DNA of 64,000 nt from Chloroflexota bacterium (lineage in GTDB: Bacteria > Chloroflexota > Limnocylindria > Limnocylindrales > CSP1-4), in contig BPIH01000003.1 of assembly GCA_026004015.1 (NCBI GenBank), positions 1-64,000 of the forward strand, given 5' to 3'. This document shows positions 31,697 to 42,954 of this stretch, piece by piece. The notes beneath the pieces were generated by a model. The model was not told the origin of the DNA and did not search any database. It worked only from the letters and a program-made list of their open reading frames with translations. The translations under genes were made by a program, and so were the position numbers. Numbering within the stretch: position 1 is the first letter of the stretch; each line of letters begins with the position of its first letter.

Positions 31697-32970
31697 GTGT
31701 CGCTCACGGTTCGCCTGGTGACCGAGCATGCCGACGTCGGCTCCCTCGAGCGGACGATCGGTCGGGCGCTCGCCGAGGCCGGGGTGACCTTGTGGCAGGA
31801 GCTGATCGCCCAGGTCAAGGCCGACCTGGTGACCCCCGATGCCTGGGCCGCCTGCGGTGGGCGTCTCAAGGCGAACGGCTGGGCCCCGCGGCGGCTCGTG
31901 ACCCTCGCCGGCGAGATCGAGTTCCGGCACCAGCGCTTCCGCTGCACCGAGTGTGGTGCCGAGGTCGTGCCCCTCGACGCCGCCCTCGGCCTCGAACCCC
32001 GGACGGCCCACACCCTCGGCGTCCGAGAGCTCGCCTGCCGGCTCGTGACCGAGCTGAGCTACCAGAAGACGGTCGAGGCGGCCGCCGAGCTCCGGGGCCT
32101 CTCGATCGGGCGGGGTGAGCTCCACCGCTGGGTCGTCGAGGAGGGCCGGCGGCTCGAAGCGGCGATCGAGGCGGAGACCGAAGCGGTCTTCGGCGAGGGC
32201 CGCGATCTCGCCCCGTCCACGGCCCGGCGGGGGACCGTCTGGGTGAGCGCCGACGGGACGATGGTGAACGACCGGGCGAGCGGGACCGAGTTCGAGGCGA
32301 AGCTCGGCCTCGTCTTCCACGGTGCGCAGCGGACCGGCCGGGCGCGACGAGCCCTCACGAACCGGACGTACGTCGGCGGGACCGGGGGCTGGGCCGCCAT
32401 CCCCCGAGCGCTTCGCCGCCGTCTGCGCCCGACTCGGCGTCTACGAGGCGGAGCGCATCATCTTCGTCTCCGACGGCGCAGCAGCGATCCGCTGGCCCCG
32501 GGCGAGGGCATTCCCGACGGCGATCGAACTCCTCGACTGGTACCACCTCACCGAGCAGCTCCGGACCGCGATCGGGTCCGACCACCCCGATCGGCTCGAG
32601 CTCGCCCTCGCCGTCGCCGAGGCGGGCGACGCCGAGCGCCTCGGGGAGCTCCTCGCCGGCTGGGCGGCCGAGGCGGCACCGGTCGACCCCGATCGGGCCC
32701 GCAAGCTCGCCTCCGTCGTCGGTGATGTCGCAGCGAACCGACGCGGGATCGGGAACCGACCGGCTCGTCCCCCTCGCCTCCTCCGGCCCGATCGAGACGG
32801 CGATCGACCTCGCCATCGCCCGTCGCTTCACGGTGCGCGGGATGCGCTGGTTCCGGCGCGGAGCCAGCCCACTCCTCCACTTGCGCCTCCTGCGGCTCAA
32901 CAGAACCTGGAACCACTCCTGGTCCCAACGCGTCGCCGCAGCCCGTCGACCCTGGCCCGTGGCGGCCTGA
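31697..32970 (+). pseudogene. ISKra4-family (UPF0236-like) transposase, frameshifted
   Basis: Begins at GTG 31697 with AAGGAG 6 nt upstream. N-terminal part has a zinc-ribbon-like CTECGAEVV and ELACRLVTELSYQKTVEAAAEL; the catalytic part begins VWVSADGTMVNDR and GLVFHGAQRTGRARR. The frame slips near 32395, continues as LGVYEAERIIFVSDGAAAI and LLDWYHLTEQL, slips again near 32750, and ends at 32970 after PLASSGPIETAIDLAIARRF. Together the three pieces make a full-length transposase, so the breaks may be real decay or the same sequencing slips seen in the pur genes. Terminal repeats not established. Confidence 0.82.
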
Positions 32971-33019
32971 GCCAGCACAGAAAAAGAGATGCTTCCGGAG
33001 CGACACGCGCACGATCGTC

Positions 33020-33049
33020 AATGTGCACGGCCCGAATGTGCACGGCCCG
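33020..33049. repeat. 15-bp perfect tandem duplication
   Basis: AATGTGCACGGCCCG occurs twice with no gap (33020-33034, 33035-33049), 50 bp after the transposase stop. It includes the palindrome GTGCAC. Confidence 0.9.
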
Positions 33050-33126
33050 CCCGCCTGTGAGGCGCGCGACTCGGGGACCCAGGCCGCGGGGCGGTACCCC
33101 TGCGGCCCGCGGTCGGCCGGTGCGGC

Positions 33127-33411
33127 TATTCACCGGGTGAATGGCTCGATGGGGTCCCAGTCTCTCGGGAACCGAGGTCGGGGTGCGAGTCGTGATGCCC
33201 CGAGCGCGCCACGACGGTTGCCGCCTGCCCGGGCAGTCAGACATGCGCTCCACGAATGGTAGACCGGCGGTCCATGCCCGTGGCGCGCCCAGCATTCGCG
33301 AGGGGCATCGGGGGCGCTCCGCCGGCCCTGGTGCGCCCAATCCCATGGGCCCCGCGAATATCCGGTGGCGTCGCCGCATACCGTGCCCCGACACCATTCG
33401 CCGGACGCATC
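33127..33411. repeat. Dyad array B2 (CATTCGCCGGGCGAATG)
   Basis: Five clear 17-bp elements, scored against the B consensus: 33127-33143 (14 of 17, with a 15-bp perfect palindrome inside), 33242-33258 (13), 33293-33309 (12), 33344-33360 (13) and 33395-33411 (14). Centres of the last four are exactly 51 bp apart. Weaker copies may lie near 33194, 33453 and 33504. Spacers of 34 bp are dissimilar apart from a loose ccgtgg/gcgccc word. Confidence 0.7.
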
Positions 33412-33594
33412 GATGCCCCCGACACGCAGACCGTGGCGGTCGTGCACGCCTCCATGCCGGGCGGCCTTGCCCGGCTGACGACGAGGACGTCGGGGTCGAC
33501 CGCGATGAACGCGGGACCCCGAGCCCGCCGCCCGCCGGCGAGCTTCTTCGCCGCGATGTCGGCACCAGCCGTTTGTCCGCACTCCGCCGTCGCT

Positions 33595-35259
33595 TCAGTG
33601 GCGAAAGTGGCGGCGGCCCGTGACGCACATCGTCGCCCCCGCCCGGTCGACGGCCGCCACGACCTCGGCGTCGCGGACCGAGCCACCCGGCTGGACGACG
33701 GCCGAGACCCCGGCCTCGAGGCAGACCTCCACCCCGTCGGGGAACGGGAAGAAGGCATCCGAGGCGCAGGCGGCCCCCCGGAGCGCCTCCGGGCCGTGGA
33801 GGCGGACCGCCTTCTCCACCGCCTGCCGGGCCGCGTCGACCCGGCTCGTCTGGCCGACCCCGAGCCCGACGAGCATCCGGTCCCGGACGAGGACGATGGC
33901 GTTGCTCGTCACGAAGCGGACGAGGCGCCAGGCGAGGTCGAGGTCGGCCCGCTCGGCCTCGGTCGGGGGGCGGCGGGAGACGATCTGCCAGGTCGGCCGG
34001 GTCGTCGGGGAGGACGTCCGGCTCGCCGACGAGGACCGCCCCGCCGGCGGTCCGGAGGAGGCCGGTCGCGGACGGCGGCCGAGGCGAGGCGCCGACCGCG
34101 CCGAGCCCGGGTCGAGGAGGAGGCGGAGGTTCGGCCGCCGGCCGAGGACCTCGAGGGCCTCGGGTGAGAAGCCGGGGGCAACGACGACCTCGAGGAAGAT
34201 CTCGTCGAGCGCCTCGGCGAGGGCCCGATCGACCGGCCCCGTCAGCGCCACGATCCCGCCGAAGGCGCTGACCGGGTCGCCGGCGAGGGCCGCCCGCCAG
34301 GCGGCGAGGAGGTCGTCCCGCTCGGCCGCCCCGCAGGGGTTCGTGTGCTTGACGACGACGGCGGCCGGACCCCGGAGGGCCGGGCGATGGCCGCCGCGGC
34401 CGCCGCGTCGAGGACGTTCGTGTAGCTCAGGGGCTTGCCTGCGAGGAGCGTCCCGCCGTCCCAGAACGGGCCGTCGGCGGGCCCGGCCCCGGGGCGCCGG
34501 TAGCGGGCCGCCCGCTGGTGGGGGTTCTCGCCGTAGCGAAGCGTCTCGACCTTCTCGAGGGCGAGGACGAGCCGCGGCGGAAAGGGGTCCGAGGCGCCGG
34601 GGAGGCCGGGCTCGTCGGGGAGGTCGACCCCGGCGCCGGCGATCCGCCGGGGAGGACCTCGGCGATCCGGGCATCGTAGGCGGCGGTGTGGCGGAAGGCC
34701 TCGGCGGCGAGGGCGGCCCGGAGCCCGTCGGGGACCCGTCCCTCCCGCCGGAGCGCCTCGAGGACCGCCGGGTAGCGGGTCGGGGAGGTCACGACGGCCA
34801 CGTTCGCCCAGTTCTTCGCCGCCGCCCGGACGAGGGCCGGGCCGCCGATGTCGATCTCCTCGACGAGGCCGTCGAGGTCGAGGTCGGCCCGCTCGGCCGC
34901 CGCCTCGAAGGGGTAGAGGTTGACGACGACGAGCTCGAAGGGGGCGATCCCGGCGAGGGCGAGGGCCGGCGGTGCTCGGCCCGACGGCGGTCGGCAAGGA
35001 TCCCGCCGTGGATCCGGGGATGGAGCGTCTTCACCCGCCCGTCGAGCATCTCGGGGGCCCCGGTGACGGCGGCGACGTCGGTGACCGGGAGGCCGGCCTC
35101 GCGGAGGAGGCGGGCCGTCCCGCCGCTCGCGACGAGCTCGAAGCCGAGCTCGACGAGACCCCGGGCGAAGGGCGCAAGATCGGTCTTGTCGGAGACCGAG
35201 AGGAGCGCCCGACGCGGCGGCGGGACCGCCTCGGCGGCGAGGGCGGGGTCGATCGTCAC
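33595..35259 (-). CDS. purH: AICAR formyltransferase / IMP cyclohydrolase, frameshifted
   Basis: Last two steps of IMP synthesis. The N-terminal cyclohydrolase part reads [19 protein letters not shown] and [11 protein letters not shown]; the formyltransferase part has [37 protein letters not shown] and the C terminus [10 protein letters not shown]. These pieces lie in three different frames with slips near 34970, 34650 and 34385, and a compensating pair near 34000-34090. GTG 35259 is the most natural start. As sequenced, no stop separates it from purN. Reconstructed length about 555 residues, slightly longer than usual. Confidence 0.88.
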
Positions 35260-35828
35260 CCGCCGACCCTCGACCCGGAGGGCCCCCGCGAGGAGGAGCG
35301 CCGTCGCCCGCGGGAGGAGCCGGTGCTCGACGGCCCGGATCCGGTCGTGGAGGCGTCGCTCGTCGTCGTCGGGGAGGACCGGGACCGCCTCCTGGAGGAC
35401 GATCGGGCCGCCGTCGAGGACCTCGTCGACGAGGTGGACGGTGCAGCCCGTCACGGTCGACCCCGTGGGCCAGGGCGTCGCGGACGGCGTGGGCGCCCGG
35501 GAAGGCGGGCAGGAGCGAGGGGTGGGTGTTCAGGATCCGGTTCCGGTAGGCGGCGAGGACGGCCGGCCCGACGATCCGCAGGTAGCCGGCGAGGACGACG
35601 ACGTCCGGGCCGGGCTCCCGCGAGGACTGCGGCGAGGCTGCGCGTCGTCGCCGCCGGGGACGAGAGCGGTGGCGATCCCCTCCCCCGCCGCCCAGTCGAG
35701 GGCCGGGCACGGCCGATCGGCGAAGACGAGGACGACCTCGCCCCCGAGCTCGCCCCGGCGGGCGGCGGCGACGAGGGCCCGAAGGTTCGAGCCGGCCCCG
35801 AGACGCCGACGGCGATCCGACCGCTCAC
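35256..35828 (-). CDS. purN: Phosphoribosylglycinamide formyltransferase, frameshifted
   Basis: Adds the first formyl group using 10-formyl-THF. GTG 35828 overlaps the purM stop as GTGA. The text runs IAVGVSG, then [60 protein letters not shown] (the folate/GAR site) and [17 protein letters not shown], with slips near 35808, 35640, 35605 and 35459. The expected end at about 190 codons coincides with a TGA at 35256-35258 that overlaps the purH GTG, but the frame as given runs straight into purH. Confidence 0.85.
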
Positions 35829-37014
35829 CGCCGACCCTCCGCCGCCGGCGCCCATGCCGCCGCCTCGGTCGGCAAGGGGGCTTCGAGGTAGCGAGCCCAC
35901 CGAGCTCGGCCGCCTCGACGACGACCCCGACGAGGCGCGCCGCCAGCCCTCGGCGGCGAAGGCGGCGATGGTCGCCTCGGACGCCGTCGGCCGGACGGCG
36001 ACGACGAGGCCGAGGCCGCCGTTGACCGTCGCCCGGAGCTCCGGCTCGTCGATCCCGGCCGCGGCGCCGAGCCAGCGCATGACCGAGGGCAGCGGCCAGC
36101 GGCCGGGGTCGAGGAGCGCCCCGAGGCCGGCGCGGCAGGATCCGCGGCACGTTCCCGGGCAGCCCGCCGCCGGTGATGTGGGCGACGCCGCCGAGGTCGA
36201 AGCCCGAGGCCCGGAGCCGCTCCCGGACGGCGAGGAGCCGGCGGGCGTAGATCGGGGTCGGCCGGAGGAGGACGTCGCCGAGGGTCGCCGCGGCTCGGCC
36301 GGTCCGGCCTTCGGCATCGGCCGCCAGGGCCGCCTCCGCCCGGCCCGGTCCGAGGACCCGGCGGAGGACGTCGCCGTACGGGCTCGGCCAGGTCGAACCC
36401 GCCCTCGGCGAGGACCGCCCGGACGAGGGAGTAGCCGTTCGCGTGGAGGCCGCTCGCGAGGACCCCGACGAGGGCGTCGCCGGCCCGGATCCCCGAGCCG
36501 TCGATGAGCGCCGACCGCTCGACGATCCCGACGCAGAAGCCGGCGAGGTCGAACTCGTCGGGCTCGAGGAGGCCCGGGTGCTCGGCCGTCTCGCCGCCGA
36601 CGAGGGCGCAGCCGGCCTCCCGGCAGCCGTCGGCGATCCCGCCGACGATGGTCGCCACCCGCTCGGGGTCGAGGCGGCCGACGGCGACGTAGTCGAGGAA
36701 GAAGAGCGGGGCCGCCCCGAGCAGACGACGTCGTCGGCGCACATGGCGACGAGGTCGCGCCCGATGGTCTCGAGCCGCCCGAGCCGACGGGCGAGCTCGG
36801 TCTTCGTCCCGACCCCGTCGGTGGCCGCGACGAGGACCGGCTCGGCGAACCCCTCGGGGAGGGCGACCGCGGCCCCGAAGCCGCCGAAGCCCCCGAGGAC
36901 CGGGGCGAACCCCCGGGTCGCCTCGACGGCGGCCCGCATCCGCTCGACGGCCGCCTCGCCGGCGGCGACGTCGACGCCCGCCCGCCGGTAGGCCGCCCGC
37001 TCGACCTCAGCCAC
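35825..37014 (-). CDS. purM: AIR synthetase (phosphoribosylformylglycinamidine cyclo-ligase), frameshifted
   Basis: Closes the imidazole ring. GTG 37014 gives [39 protein letters not shown] and [12 protein letters not shown] follow, then a slip near 36722 to [12 protein letters not shown] and [14 protein letters not shown], a slip near 36384 to [13 protein letters not shown] and [19 protein letters not shown], and further slips near 36135 and 35945 to [15 protein letters not shown] and the C terminus ending at 35825. The start overlaps purF by 8 bp. All diagnostic motifs are present once the breaks are bridged. Confidence 0.88.
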
Positions 37015-38580
37015 GGTGCGCGATCGGCTCGCCGAGCTGGCGGGCTCGGGGGCGCCGGCGGATCGCCGGGCCGCGCTCGGCCGGCGGCGCGGTGCCGGGC
37101 CGGCGCCACCGCGCCTCGTCGGCCTCGAGGAGGAACTTCCGGTGGTGGGCGTCGTACGGGACCGGGACCGGGTAGTTGCCGTCGAAGCAGGCGAAGCAGA
37201 ACCGCTCGTACGGCAGCTCGAGGGCGGAGAGGACGCCCTTGATCGAGAGGTAGCCGAGGGAATCGGCGCCGACGAAGTCGCGAATCTCGTCGATGGAGAG
37301 CCGGGCGGCGATGAGCTCGGTCTCGATCTGGGTGTCGATGCCGTAGAAGCAGGGGTGGTAGATCGGCGGGGCGCTGATCCGGAGGTGGACCTCGGCCGCC
37401 CCGGCCCGCCGGAGGAGGCTGACGATCTGCTTCGTCGTCGTCCCCCGGACGATGGAATCGTCGACGACGACGAGGCGCCGGCCGCGGATCACCTCCCGAA
37501 GGGGGCTGAGCTTCACGTTCACCCCCCGCTGGCGCATCGCCTGGGAGGGCTCGATGAAGGTCCGGCCGGTGTAGCGGTTCCGGACCATCCCCTCCCGGTA
37601 CGGCAGCCCGGCGACCTCGGCGAAGCCGGCCGCCGCCGGGGCCCCGGTGTCGGGGACGGGGACGACGATGTCGGCCTCGGCCGGCTGCTCCCGCGCCAGC
37701 TGCATCCCCATCCGCCGGCGGGCCTCGTAGAGGTTCCGGCCCTCCATGTACGAATCGGGCCGCCCGAAGTAGATGAGCTCGAAGACGCAGAGGGCGTGGT
37801 GCGGCTCGGCGAAGCGGATCGAGCGCGGCTCGCGCCCGGCCTCGAGGACGACGATCTCGCCCGGTTCGACGTCGCGGACGACCTCGGCCCCGACGATGTC
37901 GAGGGCCGCCGTTTCGGAGGCGAGGACCCAGCCGCGGTCGATCCCGCCGGCCGCCCAGAGCCCGCGCTCGGGCGCCCCCTCCGGCAACCGGAGCCGGCCG
38001 AGGACGAGGGGTCGGAAGCCGTAGGGGTCGCGGACGCCGATGACCCGTCCCGGGTCGAGGACGACGAGGCTGTAGGCGCCGCGGACCCGGGGCAGGACGG
38101 CCGAGGAGCGCCTCGACGGTGTCGGCCGCCGGTTCGTCGGCGAGGAGGGCGGTCAGGAGCTCGGTGTCCGTCGTCGCCGGGAGTCGGGCCCGGCCGCCCC
38201 GGAGCTGGGCGAGGAGCTCCCGGGTGTTGACGAGGTTCCCGTTGTGGCCGACGGCGATGGCCCGGCGCGGCCCGAGGCGGAAGGTCGGCTGGGCGTTCTC
38301 CCAGCGGGTCGAGCCGGTCGTCGAGTAGCGGCAGTGGGCGACGGCGAGGTGGCCCCGGAGGGACGGGATCCGCCGCTCGTCGAGGACGGAGACGACGAGC
38401 CCGAGGTCCTTGTAGAGCATGAGCTGGTCGCCGTCGGAGACGGCGACGCCGGCCGATTCCTGGCCGCGGTGCTGGAGGGCGAAGAGGCCGAGGGCGGCGA
38501 TGGCGGCGGCCTCGCTGCCCCGGCGCCCCCGGCCTGCCCCGTCGGCCGGGCGGCAGGGCGACCCCGAAGACCCCGCACAT
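37007..38580 (-). CDS. purF: Amidophosphoribosyltransferase, frameshifted
   Basis: Commits PRPP to purine synthesis. ATG 38580 gives MCGVFGVA, where Cys2 becomes the N-terminal glutaminase nucleophile. After a slip near 38540 the frame continues LFALQHRGQESAGVA, HCRYSTTGS and VGHNGNLVN; after another near 38103 it gives the intact PRTase half with VPDTGAPAAAGFAE, RTFIEPSQAMRQRGV, VVVDDSIVRGTTTKQ and a possible Cys set (CFACFDGNY) of the Fe-S type. An in-frame join to purL appears in the sequence but cannot be functional because Cys must be N-terminal. Confidence 0.9.
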
Positions 38581-40955
38581 CAGTCCGCCCCTCCCGGACC
38601 TCGGCATCGAGCGCCGACCGCGCGCCGGCCCGTCCTCGCCCTCGAGCCCGAGGGCCCGCGGCAGCCCGTGCTCCCAGGCGTGGCGGAGGTCGGCCAGGGC
38701 GACGTCGAGGGCGTCGGCGACCCGGCTCCCCCGCTCCTCGGCGGCCCCGGTCGCCCCCTCGCCGGTCAGCTCGACGACGAGCCGGTCGCCGCCGACGACG
38801 CCGATCTCCTCGACCGGGAGCCCGTACGTCCGGGCGAGGCCGACGAGGGCGGCCGACGCCTTCGGCCGGCAGGAGAGGACGAGCCGCGAGGGGCTCTCGC
38901 CGAAGAGCTCGACGGCCGGCGAGTTCGCCACCCCGACCGGACCCGGGCCCCGCGCCCGCCGAAGATGGCGCACTCGGCGAGGGCGACGGCGAGGCCCCCG
39001 GCGGCCACGTCCTGGGCCGAGGCGACGAGGCCCCGGGCGATGGCGTCCCGGACGAAGGCCTGGACGGCGACCTCGCGCTCGAGGTCGATGGCCGGCGGTC
39101 GATCCTCCGGGGCGACCCCGGCGAGGGCGGCGTAGGCCGAGCCGGCGAGCCCGGGCGTCGCCTCGCCGACGAGGACGATCCGGTCGCCGTCGGCGACGAA
39201 GGCCGGCCCCACCCGCCGCTCGACGTCGTCGAGGAGCCCGACGACGCCGATCTCGGGGGTCGGGGCGATGGCCCCGGCCGGCGATTCGTTGTAGAGGGAG
39301 ACGTTCCCGCCGGTGATCGGGAGGCCGAGGGCCGTCGCCGCGTCGGCCAGGCCGCGGACCGCCTCTTTCAGCTGCCAGAAGGCCTCGGGGCGGGTCGGAT
39401 CGCCGTAGTTCAGGCAGTTCGTCAGGCCGAGGGGCCGGGCCCCGGTGATGGCACGTTCCGGGCCGCCTCGGCGACGGAGAAGACGGCCCCGAGGTAGGGG
39501 TCGATCGCCCCGATGGCCTGGTTCGCGTCGGTCGAGGCGACGAGGCCGCGCCGGGTCCCCTTGATCCGGAGGACCGCGGCGCCCCGGCCGGGACCCTCGA
39601 CGGTGTTCGTCATGACGTGCTGGTCGTACTGCTCGTAGACCCAGCGTCGCGAGGCGAGGTTCGGCGAGCCGAGGAGGGCGAGGAGGACGGCGCCCGGGTC
39701 CATCCCCCGCTCCGGGAGGTCGCGGCTCGACGGCCTCCTCCGGGGCGCCGGGGCCGGGGCGGCGCGGCGGCGGGCCGGGCGGCGCTGCGACCGCGCTCGT
39801 AGACGATGGCGTCGGAGGTCAGGGCGGCGACCGGGACCTGGGCGACGATCCGGGCCCCGGCGCCGGCGACCGTCGGCGTCGAGGCCACCCTCGACGACGG
39901 TGAGGAGCCGGTCGTCGGTGACCCGGCCGATGACGGCCCACGGCAGTCCCCACTTCTCGCAGACGGCGGCGACGGCGGCGAGGCGCTCGGGCCGGACGAT
40001 GGCGAGCATCCGCTCCTGGGATTCGGAGATGAGGACCTCGGCCGCCGTCATCCCCTCCTCCCGGCGGGGCACGGCGTCGAGGTCGACGATCATCCCGGTC
40101 CCGGCCCGGTCCGCCGTCTCGGAGGTGGCGCAGGTGATCCCGCCGGCGCCCGAGGTCCTGGAGCCCTCGACGAGGCCGGCCTCGATGAGCTCGAGGGAGG
40201 CCTCGATGAGGAGCTTCTCGGCGAAGGGGTCGCCGACCTGGACCGAGGGCCGCTTCGAGGGGTCCTCGTCGCTGAAGGTCGCCGAGGCGAGGACCGAGGC
40301 CCCGCCGATCCCGTCGCGGCCCGTCGTCGAGCCGAAGAGGACGGCGAGGTTCCCGGGCCCCGGGGCGATGGCCCGGGTCAGGTGCCGCTCCTCGAGGAGG
40401 CCGACGGCCATGACGTTGACGAGGGGATTGCCGGCGTAGGACGGGTCGAAGACGAGCTCGCCGCCGACGGTCGGGACGCCGACGCAGTTGCCGTAGCCGC
40501 CGACGCCCGCGGACGACGCCGTCGACGAGGTAGCGGGTCCGCGGTTCGTCGGGGTCGCCGAAGCGGAGGGCGTCGAAGATGGCGATCGGCCGGGCGCCCA
40601 TCGTGAAGATGTCCCGGAGGATCCCGCCGACGCCGGTCGCCGCCCCCTGGACCGGCTCGACGGCCGAGGGGTGGTTGTGGGATTCCATCTTGAAGGCGAC
40701 GGCGAGCCCGTCGCCGATGGCGACGACCCCGGCGTTCTCGCCGGGCCCGGCGACGACCCCCGACCCGCCCCGGGGGAGGGTCGCCAGGAGCGGCTTGCTG
40801 CTCTTGTAGCTGCAGTGCTCGCTCCACATGACGCTGAACATCGCCAGCTCGACGGGGTTCGGGTCGCGCCCGAGGCGCTCCCGGATCGCCTCCAGCTCCT
40901 CGTCGGTGAGGCCGAGCTGGCGGTGGAGGTCGGCGGGCGGTGCGGCGACGCTCAT
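38580..40955 (-). CDS. purL: FGAM synthase subunit PurL (small type), frameshifted
   Basis: ATP-dependent synthetase half of the PurS-PurL-PurQ complex. ATG 40955 overlaps purQ as ATGA. Start [20 protein letters not shown], then [28 protein letters not shown] and [13 protein letters not shown]. Slips occur near 40508, a compensating pair near 40150-40160, then near 39890, 39725, 39450, 38955 and close to the 3' end. Later motifs [51 protein letters not shown] and the C terminus ending at 38580 are all present. About 790 codons, normal for small PurL. Confidence 0.9.
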
Positions 40956-41703
40956 CGGGACTCACCGTCGCGAGGCCCGACCGGCCGGCGGCGCCGCTCG
41001 GCGGCGCTCTCGACGAAGGAGCGGAGGATCCAGCGCCCGTCGTCGGAGCCGAGGATCGCCTCGGCCGCCCGCTCGGGATGGGGCATCAGCCCGGCGACGT
41101 TCCCGGCCGCGTTCGTCACCCCGGCGATGCGCCCGGAGGGAGCCGTTCGGGTTCGCCGGGTCGTCGGGGTCGAGGGCCGGCCGCCCGTCGGGCCGCAGGT
41201 AGCGGAAGAGGACGCCGCCCGACGCCTCGAGGGCGTCGAGGGTCGCCGCGTCGGCGTAGTAGCAGCCCTCGCCGTGGGCGATCGGGAGGCGAAGGGGCCG
41301 CCGCTCGCCGATGGCCTTCGTGAAGGGGCTGTCGAGGCGCTCGGGGCCGACGACGACCTCCCGGCAGACGAAGCGGAGGGAGCGGTTCCGGAGGAGGACG
41401 CCCGGGCACGAGGTGCGCCTCGGCGAGGATCTGGAAGCCGTTGCAGATCCCGAGGACGAGGCCGCCCGCGGCGGCGAAGTCGGCGACGGCCCGCATGATC
41501 GGGCTGAAGCGGGCGATGACCCCGGCCCGGAGGTAGTCGCCGTAGGCGAAGCCGCCCGGCAGGACGACGGCGGCCGCCCCGTCGAGGCTCGCCTGCTCGT
41601 GCCAGAGCTCGACGGGCTCCGCCCCGACGAGGGAGAGGGCCCACATCGTGTCCCGGTCGCAGTTGCTGCCCGGGAAGACGACGACCCCGACCCGGACGCT
41701 CAT
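40952..41703 (-). CDS. purQ: FGAM synthase glutaminase subunit PurQ, frameshifted
   Basis: Class I glutamine amidotransferase feeding ammonia to PurL. ATG 41703 has GGAGG 7 nt upstream. [19 protein letters not shown] is the family opening; the nucleophile lies in [13 protein letters not shown] slip near 41405 moves to [14 protein letters not shown]-like text and another near 41145 to the C-terminal part with the catalytic His in [14 protein letters not shown]. Ends at 40952, overlapping purL by 4 bp. Confidence 0.9.
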
Positions 41704-41720
41704 CGGCCGCCCTCCTCGAC

Positions 41721-42032
41721 TCACTCGCCGCCGGGGCGGCCCGCGACGCCCCGCGACCTCGTCGGACCGGATCGACGAGGCGCCCCGAGGAGCTCGATCG
41801 CCGTACCGCTCGATGAGCGGGTTGGCGAGGAGCTCCGAGGCGAGGCGCTCGACGACGGCCCGGGCCGGCGCCTCGTCGGCGGCCTCGACGGTGCACTCGA
41901 CCCGCCGCCCGACCCGGACGTCGGAGATGCCCCGAAGTCGAGGTGGGGCAGGCTCTGCTCGACGGCCCGGCCCTGGGGATCGAGGATGCCGGGCTTCGGC
42001 AGGACGTTGACGGCGAAGCGGAAGCTGGGCAG
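41721..42032 (-). CDS. purS: FGAM synthase subunit PurS, frameshifted
   Basis: Small dimeric subunit that docks PurQ on PurL. Text in order: [28 protein letters not shown], then after a slip near 41935 [20 protein letters not shown] and [16 protein letters not shown]. No ATG or GTG precedes the conserved start; CTG 42032 is the only in-frame candidate, so an indel at the 5' end is likely. The proposed TGA at 41721 is in a different frame from LIERYGD, implying one more slip. About 85-100 residues expected. Confidence 0.75.
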   Translation of the reverse strand: MPSFRFAVNVLPKPGILDPQGRAVEQSLPHLDFGASPTSGSGGGSSAPSRPPTRRRPGPSSSASPRSSSPTRSSSGTAIELLGAPRRSGPTRSRGVAGRPGGE

Positions 42033-42047
42033 CGACGGCCGGTCCGG

Positions 42048-42954
42048 TCAGGCAATGACGTCCTCCTCGAGATAGCGGGCGAAGCTCGCCCCGGTGATCC
42101 GCTCGTACGCCTCGACGTAGCGGCGCCGGGTCCCCTCGACGACCTCGGGCGGGAGCGCCGGCGCCGGCGGGCGGCGATCCCAGGCCTGGGCGAGGAGCCA
42201 GTCGCGGACGTACTGCTTGTCGAAGCTCGCCTGGGGGCGGCCGGGCTCGTAGCGTCGCGGCGTCCCAGAAGCGCGACGAATCGGGCGTGAGGACCTCGTC
42301 GACGAGGAGGAGCTCGCCCGTCCGGGTCGAGCCCGAACTCGAACTTCGTGTCGGCGAGGAGGATCCCGACCCGCTCGGTGCGCTCGGCGGCGAAGCGGTA
42401 GAGCTCGAGGGCGACGGCTCGGACCCGCTCGGCGAGCGCCTCGCCGACGATGGCCGCCATCCGCTCGAAGGGGATGTTCTCGTCGTGCTCGCCCGCCGGC
42501 GCCTTCGTCGCCGGGGTGCAAGATCGGCTCGGGCAGCCGGTCGCTCTCCCGGAGGCCGGCGCGGGAGCCGGACGCCGCAGACGGCGCCGGTCGCGCGGTA
42601 CTCCTGCCAGCCCGAGCCGGCCAGGTAGCCCCGGACGACGACCTCGACGGGCAGGACCTCGGCCCGGCGGCAGAGCATGATCCGACCCCGGAGTGCCTCG
42701 GCCTCCCTCGCCCAGGGCTCGGGCAGGGCGGCCGGATCGGTCGCCAGGAGGTGGTTCGGGACGAGGTGGCGCGTCGCCGCGAACCAGAAGCGGGACAGCC
42801 CGGTCAGGACCCGGCCCTTGTCGGGGATCTCGGTCGGCAGGACGACGTCGAAGGCGCTGATCCGGTCGCTGGCCACGAGGAGGATCCGGTCCTCGTCGAT
42901 GGCGAAGAGGTCGCGGACCTTGCCGGAGCGGAGGTAGCCACTAGTGAGCGGCAC
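42048..42954 (-). CDS. purC: SAICAR synthetase, frameshifted
   Basis: Condenses CAIR with aspartate. GTG 42954 gives [20 protein letters not shown] and [45 protein letters not shown] follows. Slips near 42565, 42515, 42325 and 42255 then scatter the rest ([38 protein letters not shown]) over three frames before the end [16 protein letters not shown]...EEDVIA at 42048. The start overlaps purB by 14 bp. Confidence 0.9.

Larger units (their letters stand above)
32971..33594. other. 624-bp gap between transposase and purH
   Basis: No credible gene. It contains a 15-bp tandem duplication and dyad array B2, both listed separately. The end of purH lies at 33595. Confidence 0.6.

Noticed and set aside
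31697-33006. 9-bp inverted repeat GTGTCGCTC/GAGCGACAC as IS ends
   Set aside because: The left copy lies inside the transposase start codon region, where a terminal repeat should not be; probably chance.
33127-33411. CRISPR array
   Set aside because: Repeats are 17 bp and only about 75 percent alike, mixed in orientation of half-sites, with no cas genes or leader in the window.
38500-38700. PurL-PurF fusion suggested by an in-frame join
   Set aside because: PurF needs Cys2 exposed at its N terminus after Met removal; a fusion would kill glutaminase activity. The TGA overlapping ATG 38580 fits a normal junction after one indel.
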